Part shown: positions 36,466-45,499 of the stretch, one piece after another | Layout: each line of letters begins with the position of its first letter | Numbering within the stretch: position 1 is the stretch's first letter | Origin: Methylovulum psychrotolerans | Lineage (GTDB): Bacteria; Pseudomonadota; Gammaproteobacteria; Methylococcales; Methylomonadaceae | Assembly (NCBI RefSeq): GCF_002923755.1 | Contig: NZ_PGFZ01000001.1 | Location: forward strand, 867,100-931,099 | DNA length: 64,000 nucleotides | Reading direction: 5' to 3' | The notes under the pieces: generated by a model | Databases searched by the model: none | The model's input: the letters and a program-made list of their open reading frames with translations, nothing else | Told to the model about the DNA's origin: nothing | Translations under genes and position numbers: made by a program

Positions 36466-36505
36466 TTCTATTCTCCTCTGCCAAGTTAAACAGCCATAAC
36501 CAACA

Positions 36506-39217
36506 TCATAGTCCATCAATCCGCGCCATCACATCCAGTACCACATCGCGTTTTTCGCGGGCGATACGGTACAGCACCGTGCGGTCACCCATCGCCTGCA
36601 AAGCCAACAGCAAGGGCTCAAAAATAGCTTGCCCTTCTTCCTCTAAAGCCAGCAAAGCCGCCAACACCGCTTCTTTTGCACCAGTGGCGGCTTGGGCGAT
36701 AAGCTCCTCGGTTAACGCAGCGCAAAGATTATCCGCGCCTGTGCTATTAGCGATGATTTTATTGACCGCTGGGGCTAAGGCAGCTTGCCAATATTGGCTG
36801 AGGACATAACACCCATATCTATTGCAGGGATCTAATTGCAAACCCTGCAATAATTCGGCGACACCTGCCTCCAGCAAGTGCATATCCATAAGATAAAGCC
36901 CTGCTAAGTTATTATGGGCATAACCATGATTAGAATCCAATTCCAAAGTTTTACGATAAGCAGCTTCAGCTTCTGGATAACGACCTTGACGCTCAAGCGT
37001 GCTGCCCAAATTATTCCATGCTTTAACAGAGTCGGCATCAAGCTCCAGAGCCTTGCGATACGCCGCTTCGGCTTCTGGGTAACGACCTTGACGCTCAAGC
37101 GTGCTGCCCAAATTATTCCATGCTTTAACAGAGTCGGCATCAAGCTCCAGAGCCTTGCGATACGCCGCTTCGGCTTCTGGGTAACGACGTTGACTGTTAA
37201 GTGCGTTACCTAAGCTACCCCAAACATTAACAGAGTCGGCATCAAGCTCCAAAGCTTTACGCACCGCAGATTCTGCTTCCGAGTAACGGCCTTGCTCGTT
37301 AAGCGCGTTGCCCAAATTACTCCACGCAGGAACAGAGTCAGCATCAAACTCCAAAGCTTTACGATACGCGGCTTCGGCATCTGAATAATGCAACTGGCCG
37401 TTAAGCGCGTTGCCCAAATTATTCCACGCACAAACAGAATCGGCATCAAGCTCCAAAGCTTTGCGGTATGCCGCTTCGGCTTCTGGGTAACGACGTTGAC
37501 TGTTAAGTGCGTTACCTAAGCTACCCCAAACATTAACAGAGTCGGCATCAAGCTCCAAAGCTTTGCAGTACGCAGCTTCGGCATCCCCATAGTTACCTAG
37601 TAAGTATAAAAATACTCCACCTAATGCGTTGGCATACCTTGCAGAATCTGTAAACCCGTTTTGTAAATCCGCTATTTTTTCCTCTACCCTAGGCATCAAG
37701 TTTGCGTCAATTAAGCTTACACGCAAGCGTTTGTACCAATTCTCCTCATTGGGCTTAAAGCCCAAGGCTTGCCTTTGCTCCTTATCCAACCACCACAACA
37801 TCTCAGCCATTAAATACCGGAAACCAAATTTCTCCACCGGATCGCCATCGTTAATTTCTTCATCCAACGCCCGACGGTCATCTTTGGCAATGGCATCACG
37901 CACCAACGCTTCAAAAACATCACAGCGGCTATCATCATCCGCTGCCGCACATAAGGCCTGCAAATGCGCCAGCTTCTCGCTACGCATTACGCCATCCATA
38001 GAGCCGGACAACTCCCCCTCCAGCCTTTGCGCCCAGTGCTTATAATCCTTACGGCTATAAAACGTCTGCATAAACCCCACCAGCCAACGCAAACGCCGCC
38101 GCCCTTCCCTACTATGGCGCATCAGATAATAGACGTTATAAAAACGCTCACTGACCTGATAGCTTTTTTTCTTGGCACTGCCAAAAGCTTCCTCGACAAA
38201 GCCCTCGTCAATCAGACGTTTAATCTGCACACTGATATTATTAGACGGCTTGCGCAGTTCCTGGCGGATGTCATCCACCGTCACCGGATCCCAGCGGCGG
38301 GCAATAGCATCAAAAGTACGCCGGGCTTCTTTAGAAAGCGCGTCAATGCGGTGCTTAAAAAATGGCGTGGCCTCATCCAGCATCCGCTCCAAATCATGGC
38401 GCAAATCGCCATCCAGGCCATCGCGCAACACCCGATAACCGAGCTTAAGCAAGCGCGGGTTGCCGCCGGTGAGGATGCGCAAGGCCGCAACCCGCTCCGG
38501 CGCGTTGGCCATAATCTTCAGCACACCATCATCGCCCTGAATATCGGCATAACGGCGTAAAAAATCCTCAAACTCCGCTTGGCTTAAACGCTCTAAGGAA
38601 AAGCTGCGGAAGAAATCATGGAACACCTCGTCCACTGCGGTGATTTCGGCAAAATAACTGGGCGCGGCACCAATCACCATCAGGCGCGGGTCGGTCATCC
38701 ATAAGGCCCGTAAGCTGTGCAAGGCTTGCCCGTCATCTATGGCGGTAAAAATATCGTTGAGATTATCAATCAGCAATACCGCGCGTTTGCCCGTCTTCGC
38801 CAGCAAGTCAAAAAACACCTGCCGCGCTTGCTGGGCCAGATCCGCCGGATTAGCCGCCAACAGTTGGTCAGCGGCTTGGTTGCTATGCTGCAAATGGCGC
38901 AGGCATTCCAACCAGAAATCCGCCAGATCGCCAATACCGTATTGCTCTTCCTGAAACACAATCGGCAACCATTCGGCATTTAAGCCGGGGTCACGCTCTA
39001 TCGAATGCTGAATAGCGCAGAGCAACGTGGTTTTGCCCATACCACGCGGGCCGATTAAGATCAGATGCTGTTGCGGACGCTCAGGCGTATTGCCTTGGAT
39101 AATCGCGAGTATCCGCGCCAACAGACCTTTGCGGTCAACAAATTCCGCCAGCAATTGCTCGGCAGTTTGGCTGGCGGGGTTATAAAGGTTTAAGGTGGGG
39201 TCTTTGCTGTCGCTCAT
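36506..39217 (-). CDS. STAND-like ATPase with winged helix and TPR repeats
   Basis: A 903-residue protein. Residues about 26-300 are a P-loop ATPase of the archaeal ATPase/AAA_16 type (Walker A GPRGMGKT at 56-63; Walker B VLLIDNL near 147-153). About 305-370 is winged-helix-like (DDIRQELRKPSNNISVQIKRLIDEGFVE). A helical middle (to about 530) leads into seven 34-residue TPR units (about 540-790) with near-identical sequence (ALELDADSV...NNLGNAL). It overlaps the upstream ATPase stop by ATGA. This is the layout of STAND regulators: switch ATPase plus a repeat sensor. The ligand and output are unknown; no effector domain was seen. Confidence 0.8.
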   Translation of the reverse strand: MSDSKDPTLNLYNPASQTAEQLLAEFVDRKGLLARILAIIQGNTPERPQQHLILIGPRGMGKTTLLCAIQHSIERDPGLNAEWLPIVFQEEQYGIGDLADFWLECLRHLQHSNQAADQLLAANPADLAQQARQVFFDLLAKTGKRAVLLIDNLNDIFTAIDDGQALHSLRALWMTDPRLMVIGAAPSYFAEITAVDEVFHDFFRSFSLERLSQAEFEDFLRRYADIQGDDGVLKIMANAPERVAALRILTGGNPRLLKLGYRVLRDGLDGDLRHDLERMLDEATPFFKHRIDALSKEARRTFDAIARRWDPVTVDDIRQELRKPSNNISVQIKRLIDEGFVEEAFGSAKKKSYQVSERFYNVYYLMRHSREGRRRLRWLVGFMQTFYSRKDYKHWAQRLEGELSGSMDGVMRSEKLAHLQALCAAADDDSRCDVFEALVRDAIAKDDRRALDEEINDGDPVEKFGFRYLMAEMLWWLDKEQRQALGFKPNEENWYKRLRVSLIDANLMPRVEEKIADLQNGFTDSARYANALGGVFLYLLGNYGDAEAAYCKALELDADSVNVWGSLGNALNSQRRYPEAEAAYRKALELDADSVCAWNNLGNALNGQLHYSDAEAAYRKALEFDADSVPAWSNLGNALNEQGRYSEAESAVRKALELDADSVNVWGSLGNALNSQRRYPEAEAAYRKALELDADSVKAWNNLGSTLERQGRYPEAEAAYRKALELDADSVKAWNNLGSTLERQGRYPEAEAAYRKTLELDSNHGYAHNNLAGLYLMDMHLLEAGVAELLQGLQLDPCNRYGCYVLSQYWQAALAPAVNKIIANSTGADNLCAALTEELIAQAATGAKEAVLAALLALEEEGQAIFEPLLLALQAMGDRTVLYRIAREKRDVVLDVMARIDGL
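36869..37600 (-). repeat. 102-bp tandem repeats encoding TPR units
   Basis: Within the TPR-ATPase gene, 102-bp units repeat in register (e.g. TTCTGG at 36971, 37073 and 37175). Two adjacent units (36971-37072 and 37073-37174) are almost identical. A block at 37185 reappears at 37491, exactly 306 bp (three units) away. This shows recent duplication or gene conversion and makes the repeat number prone to change. It is a coding repeat, not a CRISPR array. Confidence 0.85.
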
Positions 39218-40353
39218 ACCCGCCCCTTGTACAGCCAAAAATCCCGCAGTAGCTGCGAGAAAAAACAGATATTGCCGCTTTCAGTTTCGCTCAGATAGCC
39301 GTCATGTTGCAGCACCTCTAAGACATAATCGAAATCATCGGCTTCCAGTTGCGGCAACTGTCCGCGCAGTTGCCGCAGGGCGATGCCCGCAGGTTGCGCG
39401 GCGACCAGTTTGAGCAGCGCACGGGCGGCTTGCTCGTTGGAGTTGAAAATGTCGCGTAACCTATCCCACATATTGGCGGCGTATTGGTTGCGCTTGCTCC
39501 GCGCGAGGGTTTGGAAAATCTGCTCCATGTCGGCACAGGTGCTAGGCAACGGGTCGGCTTCTTGCAGTTCGGCAATCAATAACTGGATAAAGAACGGCCA
39601 TAACCCTAAGCCTAGGCGCTGCAAATAGTCTTGCGCCAAGGCTTCGGGCAAATTGATGCCGTTGTCCTGCGCTAATTTTAGCGTAAAGCGTAAGGCTTCG
39701 TCAGGCTGTAGGGGCTTTAAGGTTTCGCGGCGCAAATCATTGGCAACCCCGCGTATGCCGTGCCGCCGTAAAACACTGTCCAAGCCGATGGAACCTGTCA
39801 ATAATAGCCGCACTGGGCTATTAGGTTGCTGGCGTAAGTTACGCGCCCAATGCAAGGTCGCTTCTGCCAAGGCGACATGATGGGTTTTGGCAATTTGGTC
39901 GATCATGATGGGGAATTCATCCAGCAAAAACCAGATAGGGTCTTTAAGCTGTTGTAAATCTTGCATCAGCTCTTGGCCTTTAGTCGCCCAATCTACAGCG
40001 GCTATTTCGACGTTCTTGATCTTTAAGCGCGTCAGAAGGCTTCCGGTTGTTTTGAGCTTTTGCCTCCAAGCCGCATCTTTAATCTGGCTTAATTTCGTCG
40101 CCATCGCGTTAATCCATTGTTCCGGATGGCTAAACTCTTCCAGGTTTAAAAATACGCTCCGGGTGCGGGCTGGGGCGTGGGCTTGCAAATCCAGCAAGAC
40201 ACTGGTTTTGCCCGTCCGCCGGGGTGCCAGAAACAACACATGCTCAACCTGCAAAGCACGGCGGAGCTGCTGGCTAATCTGTGGGCGCGGAAAAAAATTG
40301 TTGCCCGTGGCGGGTGCGCCAATAACGACTTGCATAGCTTCTTGTGACGACAT
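39214..40353 (-). CDS. Archaeal-type P-loop ATPase (STAND-like)
   Basis: A 379-residue cytoplasmic protein of the archaeal ATPase/ATPase_2 type: FFPRPQISQQLRRAL, Walker A APRRTGKTS (43-51), Walker B WFLLDEFPIM (141-150), sensor LLLTGSIGLDSVLRR, and a C-terminal winged-helix (LVAAQPAGIALRQLRGQLPQLEADDFDYVLEVLQHDGYL). It is followed with an ATGA overlap by the TPR ATPase, so both are made together. The ATG at 40353 was chosen; 26 in-frame residues upstream extend into a palindromic control region and are not likely coding. Possible anti-phage or stress-signalling role (inference only). Confidence 0.8.
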   Translation of the reverse strand: MSSQEAMQVVIGAPATGNNFFPRPQISQQLRRALQVEHVLFLAPRRTGKTSVLLDLQAHAPARTRSVFLNLEEFSHPEQWINAMATKLSQIKDAAWRQKLKTTGSLLTRLKIKNVEIAAVDWATKGQELMQDLQQLKDPIWFLLDEFPIMIDQIAKTHHVALAEATLHWARNLRQQPNSPVRLLLTGSIGLDSVLRRHGIRGVANDLRRETLKPLQPDEALRFTLKLAQDNGINLPEALAQDYLQRLGLGLWPFFIQLLIAELQEADPLPSTCADMEQIFQTLARSKRNQYAANMWDRLRDIFNSNEQAARALLKLVAAQPAGIALRQLRGQLPQLEADDFDYVLEVLQHDGYLSETESGNICFFSQLLRDFWLYKGRV

Positions 40354-40390
40354 AGCAATAATCCCATCTAAAGTGAAGAGGGTATCAGTA

Positions 40391-40442
40391 TAGCAACAAT
40401 TTTGTTGCGCAACAAATAATTTGCGCAACAAAATTGTTGCTA
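40391..40442. promoter_or_regulatory. Perfect 22-bp inverted repeat upstream of the ATPase pair
   Basis: Arms 40391-40412 and 40421-40442 are perfectly complementary (22 bp) around an 8-nt CAAATAAT loop. Each arm carries a GTTGCGCAAC-type inner palindrome (TTGTTGCGCAACAA spans 40402-40415), giving overlapping half-sites. It lies 38 bases upstream of the ATPase start and 192 upstream of divergent ppx. Likely an operator or a strong transcript structure. Confidence 0.65.
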
Positions 40443-40633
40443 CTATTCAAACACCCTATTTCGCACGAAAATAAATACCCTCCAACCCCCACCCCAAAAA
40501 CTATCGCTTAACGGCAACGGGTAAATAAGTTAAATTAGCGGCTATGGCGGCTAGGTTAAGCCTTTTGTCCGCCCACGCCCCTTGTGATTCCGTCAGAAAT
40601 TAACAAGCCCAGATCAAACCAATGGATTAACCT

Positions 40634-42154
40634 GTGCAAAGAAAACCACCTGAAATTGTCGCTGCTGTAGACCTAGGGTCTAACAGCTTCCACATGATTG
40701 TTTGCAGCTTAAGCAATGGCAAACTGATCACTTTAGACCAATTGAAAGAAATGGTCAGGCTGGCCTCGGGGCTGGACAAAAATAACATCTTAGATGCCGA
40801 CACCCAACAACGGGCTTTGGCCTGTTTGGAACGCTTCGGGCAACGCATCCGCAACTTTCCGCCGGAAAGTGTACGGATTGTCGGCACCAACACGCTGCGG
40901 GCGGCCAAAAATGCCCCGCAATTCCTCGCTAAGGCCGAACAAGCCTTAAGCCACCCCATCCATATCATTTCGGGTATTGAAGAAGCACGGCTGATTTATC
41001 AGGGCGTGGCGTTCAGTTTAGGGTCGCAAGGTAATGTCCGGTTGGTGATGGACATTGGTGGCGGCAGTACCGAATATATTATCGGCAGCGGTGCAAACCC
41101 GCTGAGCAAAGAAAGCCTGCACATGGGCTGCGTGTCGCTAAGCAATTGGTTTTTCCCGGACGGCAAACTGTCAAAAGCCGCTTTCGACAAAGCCGTGCTT
41201 TTCGCCGAACAGCAACTGGAGCCTATCGAAACCCGCTTCCAACCTTGCCATTGGCATGAAGCCATCGGCGCGTCAGGCACCTTAAAGTCACTTGCCAAAG
41301 TGCTACAGGCAAAAAACTGGAGCAACAACGGCATTACCCGTGCCGGATTGGAATTGCTGGCCGAGCATTTATGCCAATGCACCCATATCAGCGAACTCAA
41401 CTTACCGGATATTGATGACGAACGCCTGCCGGTCTTTCCGGGCGGCCTAGCGATTGCCTACGCCACCTTCAAAAGCCTGAACATCGAACAGATGACCATT
41501 TCCGAAGGGGCGTTGCGGGAAGGCTTGATCCAAGACATGTTAGGGCGGATTTACGACCAGGACATCCGCGCCGCGACCACACAGAACATCGCCGAACGCT
41601 ACCATACCGACCGCCAACATGCGCTACGGATTAAGCAGACGGTTAAGTACATCCTCGACAACGTCACATCGGGTAAAAACGCCGCCACTGCGCAACAAGC
41701 GTTTATCACCGATGAAAACGGCCACCAGTTTTTGGATTGGGCCGCCGATCTGCACGAAATCGGCCAGGACATCGCCCACAGCCAATACCATAAACACAGC
41801 GCTTACGTTATCGAAAATGGCGACTTGGCGGGTTTTTCCAAGCAAGACCAAACAGTCTTGGCGGCCATTATCCGCTCGCATAGGCGCAAATTTTCCTTTG
41901 CCCGCTTCCTCAACCTGCCCACCCCGTGGAACGAATATGCCCCGTATCTGACCCTGATTTTAAGGCTTGCCGTGCTGTTGCGGCGCAACCGCCACGACGA
42001 AGACTTGCCGCCGTTTAAAATCAATCTGGGCAAAAATAAAATGTCCCTGAAATTCCCTAGCGGCTGGTTGGCGCAAGCGCCGCTGACCCATGCCGACTTG
42101 GCGCAGGAAGCGGACTATTTAAAAGACGCGGGCTTCACCCTGACGTTTTCCTGA
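40634..42154 (+). CDS. ppx: Exopolyphosphatase (Ppx/GppA family)
   Basis: A 506-residue ASKHA-fold phosphatase. N-terminal phosphate loop VAAVDLGSNSFHMIV, second loop VMDIGGGSTEYI, ISEGALREGL and a C-terminal HD-type region (EIGQDIAHSQYHKHSAYVIENGD). It degrades polyphosphate; pppGpp hydrolysis is a possible second activity. Starts with GTG at 40634 because no ATG fits. Five bases separate it from the next membrane-protein gene. Confidence 0.93.
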   Translation: MQRKPPEIVAAVDLGSNSFHMIVCSLSNGKLITLDQLKEMVRLASGLDKNNILDADTQQRALACLERFGQRIRNFPPESVRIVGTNTLRAAKNAPQFLAKAEQALSHPIHIISGIEEARLIYQGVAFSLGSQGNVRLVMDIGGGSTEYIIGSGANPLSKESLHMGCVSLSNWFFPDGKLSKAAFDKAVLFAEQQLEPIETRFQPCHWHEAIGASGTLKSLAKVLQAKNWSNNGITRAGLELLAEHLCQCTHISELNLPDIDDERLPVFPGGLAIAYATFKSLNIEQMTISEGALREGLIQDMLGRIYDQDIRAATTQNIAERYHTDRQHALRIKQTVKYILDNVTSGKNAATAQQAFITDENGHQFLDWAADLHEIGQDIAHSQYHKHSAYVIENGDLAGFSKQDQTVLAAIIRSHRRKFSFARFLNLPTPWNEYAPYLTLILRLAVLLRRNRHDEDLPPFKINLGKNKMSLKFPSGWLAQAPLTHADLAQEADYLKDAGFTLTFS

Positions 42155-42159
42155 CCGAC

Positions 42160-43422
42160 ATGATAAAACACCTATTGCGCTTACCGCTGTATTGCCTGGG
42201 CACGCTGCTGGCAATAGGTGTGATTATTATCCTGTTCGGGGTCAGCGACCACCCCGATGTACAATTGGGCTGGACACTAGGCCATGAAGACATACTCCGC
42301 GCCCGCAAAATCCTCCGTGAAGGCTCAAAAACCAGCCCCGACGAAATCGGCACCTTAGTCCTGTCAAAAGAAGACCTCAACCTCGCCGCTAATTACCTGC
42401 TGAACCGCTACAGCAAAAGCGCGGTAGAAATTTCCTTAAAAGCCAACAAACTAAAATTTATCGTCACAGCCACCTTGCCGGAAAACCCGCTGGGCAAATA
42501 CCTTAACATTACGATCAGGTTGGGTAATGCCGACGACGGCCCCTTGCCCACCGTCACCAAATTTAAGGCGGGAAAACTGCTGCTGCCCTCCAGCATTGCC
42601 GCCTATCTGATTGATTACGGCATCCGCCATTCAGCTTTAAACGCCTATTTTCTCCTCGCCACGCGCCAGATCCAGGCGGTAAAAATTGACCCGGACAAAA
42701 TCACCGTCACTTATTTTTCTGACCTCAAGACCCTCATCCAAGCGCGGCAACTGCTCTCCCCAGAAGCCAGTACCAGCGCGTTTAACGATTACCAGAAAAA
42801 GCTCGGCGAAATTGTCGCGGGACACGACCCGAAATGGCGGCTGTCTTTTGCCGATTTGCTCAAGCCTTTATTTACCCTCGCCTACCAGCGCTCTGACCTG
42901 AACAACGCCATTGACGAAAACAAGCTCGCGATCATCGCCCTGAACGACTATATCAACAAACAAGAGACCCACCGCTTCCTGACCTCAGCCAACGCCAGCA
43001 CCCCTTATTACGCGGCATTTATGTACAAACGTAGCGATCTGGCGCAACATTTCATCGGCTCGGCGACCCTGACCGCCTCCATGAACGGGCAAGTCTCTAA
43101 AGTTGTCGGCGAAGAAAAGGAACTGAGCGATGCCGACGGCGGTAGCGGCTTTAGCTTTGTCGACTTGGCGGCGGATAAGGCCGGCACCCGTTTCGGCGAA
43201 CTCGCCACCGCCTCACCGGAACAAGCCCGCAAATTCCAAAAAGCCCTATCGGAAATCAAGGGCTACAATGACATCATGCCCGACCCCACCGATTTGCCGG
43301 AACACATGAACGAAAGCGAATTTAAATCCCGTTACGGTTCGACCAGCAGCCCCGCCTACCAACGCCTATCACAAGAAATTGACGAACGCATCGCGGCAAT
43401 CCCGCTGTATAAACCAGATTAA
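42160..43422 (+). CDS. Single-span membrane protein of unknown function
   Basis: A 420-residue protein anchored by one N-terminal membrane segment (about 5-27, LLRLPLYCLGTLLAIGVIIILFGV) with a large soluble part on the periplasmic side by the positive-inside rule. The first half contains repeating sheet-like segments (VEISLKANKLKFIVTATLPENPLGKYLNITIRLG), as in lipid-transfer or AsmA-like proteins; this is pattern impression only. I do not recognise a family. It begins 5 bases after ppx, so it is co-transcribed. Confidence 0.75.
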   Translation: MIKHLLRLPLYCLGTLLAIGVIIILFGVSDHPDVQLGWTLGHEDILRARKILREGSKTSPDEIGTLVLSKEDLNLAANYLLNRYSKSAVEISLKANKLKFIVTATLPENPLGKYLNITIRLGNADDGPLPTVTKFKAGKLLLPSSIAAYLIDYGIRHSALNAYFLLATRQIQAVKIDPDKITVTYFSDLKTLIQARQLLSPEASTSAFNDYQKKLGEIVAGHDPKWRLSFADLLKPLFTLAYQRSDLNNAIDENKLAIIALNDYINKQETHRFLTSANASTPYYAAFMYKRSDLAQHFIGSATLTASMNGQVSKVVGEEKELSDADGGSGFSFVDLAADKAGTRFGELATASPEQARKFQKALSEIKGYNDIMPDPTDLPEHMNESEFKSRYGSTSSPAYQRLSQEIDERIAAIPLYKPD

Positions 43423-43675
43423 GCCGCCAAACCAGCGGCTGATGCCGCCAGTTTGGGCTAACAGACCGAAAAAGCGTTAAAAAAGCCCCGCCAATATCTG
43501 TCAGCACTGGATTTATCGCTTATTTTTATTATTTATTTTCAATAACATAAAAACTCATTAGCTATTTTGTGGCCTATTCACAGTTTGGGCGGTAATAGTT
43601 AATTTCCTCAGTGGCGTAATTTTTATATAGTCGGCAGCTTCGCATCGTGCGGCGCAAACAAACCCAGGAGCCACT

Positions 43676-45469
43676 ATGTATACATCGCTTTTTTCAGCCG
43701 AAGTCCAAGCCGTATTTGACCAAGCCTGCCGCGCTTCAGGGCAAACTAACGGGCCATTCCCGTCACCTGCCGACTGGCGCGACCACAGCATTTATTTTTT
43801 GCTGGTTGACCGTTTTAACAACCCGTCCGCCCCACCTGCCCATGCCCCTTACGACGACCCCCATTATGACTGCTTCCAAGGCGGCACGTTTAGGGGCATC
43901 CGCCAACGCCTCGACTACATCAAAAATTTGGGTATGGGGGCGATTTGGTTAAGCCCGGTACTGAAAAACCTGCCTTTTTCCGATACTAGCTATCATGGCT
44001 ACGGTATCCACGATTTTCTCCGCGCCGAACCCCGCTTTGCCGACAACTGGGGCCAAGCCGACGACGAATTACGCGCCCTAGTCGATGCCGCACACCAAGC
44101 GGGGCTGTATGTCATTTTCGATATTGTCCTTAACCATACCGGCAACGTCTTCGCCTATAACGGCAACACCACCGCCCCGCATTCCGATACCCCTTTGCCT
44201 ATCCAATGGCGCGATGCCAAAGGCATACCCCAAGCCAATTACAGCGATGTCGCCACCATCGCTAACCCATCGGCTGATGCGTTTGTTTGGCCTACGGAAC
44301 TGCAAAACAACGCTTATTTCCGTCGGCAAGGCGGCCCCGACCCGAAGGGGCCGGATACCCTAGGGGATTTTTCCGCACTCAAGCAACTGATGACCGACAA
44401 CCCTGAGCTACAAAACTATTTAATCCGCGCCTATCAATATGTCATCGCCCGTTATGACATAGACGGCTTTAGGATAGACACCTTACGCTACCTGCCTGCC
44501 GATTTCGCCCTGACGTTCGGCAATGCCGTGCGCGAGTTTGCCCTGGCCATCGGTAAGAAAAATTTCTTTACCTTTGGCGAAGTGTGGGACGGTAACGCCG
44601 AAAACGATATCGCCCGCTTTATTGGCCGCAACACGAAAATGGGCAACGATGCCAACAGCCTGATAGGTGTCGATGCCGCGCTAGATTATCCGCTGTTCAA
44701 TACCCTTAAACCCGTTATCAAAGGCAGTCAAGCACCCAGCACTGTCACGGCGATGTACCAATGGCGCAAACAAAGCGAGCAATTTATCTTAAGCTCCCAC
44801 GGCGATGCCACCCGCTATTTCGTCACCTTCCTCGACAACCACGATGTGAAAGAACGCCTACGCTACGCCAACCCCAACAACCCCGACCGCTATAATGACC
44901 AAGCCACCCTAGGCTTAGCCTGTCTCTACGCGCTGCCGGGTATCCCCTGCGTTTATTACGGCACCGAGCAAGGTTTGCACGGGGTAGGCTCTGATGCCGC
45001 CGTCCGCGAAGCCTTATGGGGGATCGCCCCGCAATTTCCGCAAAACGGCTTGTTTTACACCGAGCTGAAAAAATTGGCGGCAGTACGCGCCAGCTTGCCC
45101 GCCCTACGCTATGGCCGCTTTTATTTCCGGCCCATTTCCGGGGATGGGAAAAACTTTGCGGTGTCGGCATTACCGAATGGGGTATTGGCTTGGTCACGTA
45201 TCCTTAACGACCGGGAAATCCTTGTTATCGCTAACACCAGCACCACCCAAACGGTTAACGTCTATGCCATTGTCGATATGTCGCTGAGCAGAACCGGCGA
45301 CCAGATGACAGTTTGCTACAGCAATAAACCGCACCCCCAAGCGCCCAACCCTGTCGCCCGCTTCGGGGCAGTGACAGTCTCGGAAGTGGACGGCCCGACA
45401 GGCAAAGGCCCGATTAATGCGGTGCGGGTAACTTTACAAGCGATGGAAATACAGATTTTGCGGATATGA
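43676..45469 (+). CDS. Alpha-amylase family glycoside hydrolase (GH13)
   Basis: A 597-residue GH13 enzyme. Conserved regions: DIVLNH, GFRIDTLRY with nucleophile Asp268, FTFGEVWD with acid Glu302, and FLDNHD with Asp390. No signal peptide, so it acts in the cytoplasm, probably on glycogen-derived or maltooligosaccharide substrates. An N-terminal about 60-residue extension precedes the barrel and a beta domain ends the protein (about 510-597). No glycogen genes are adjacent. Subfamily and exact substrate unknown. Confidence 0.92.
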   Translation: MYTSLFSAEVQAVFDQACRASGQTNGPFPSPADWRDHSIYFLLVDRFNNPSAPPAHAPYDDPHYDCFQGGTFRGIRQRLDYIKNLGMGAIWLSPVLKNLPFSDTSYHGYGIHDFLRAEPRFADNWGQADDELRALVDAAHQAGLYVIFDIVLNHTGNVFAYNGNTTAPHSDTPLPIQWRDAKGIPQANYSDVATIANPSADAFVWPTELQNNAYFRRQGGPDPKGPDTLGDFSALKQLMTDNPELQNYLIRAYQYVIARYDIDGFRIDTLRYLPADFALTFGNAVREFALAIGKKNFFTFGEVWDGNAENDIARFIGRNTKMGNDANSLIGVDAALDYPLFNTLKPVIKGSQAPSTVTAMYQWRKQSEQFILSSHGDATRYFVTFLDNHDVKERLRYANPNNPDRYNDQATLGLACLYALPGIPCVYYGTEQGLHGVGSDAAVREALWGIAPQFPQNGLFYTELKKLAAVRASLPALRYGRFYFRPISGDGKNFAVSALPNGVLAWSRILNDREILVIANTSTTQTVNVYAIVDMSLSRTGDQMTVCYSNKPHPQAPNPVARFGAVTVSEVDGPTGKGPINAVRVTLQAMEIQILRI

Positions 45470-45499
45470 TAAAGCGGAGCTAGCCATCGCCTACCCCGC

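Noticed and set aside
36869..37600. Direct repeats that could suggest a CRISPR array
   Set aside because: The 102-bp units are contiguous, have no unique spacers, and encode TPR motifs in frame.
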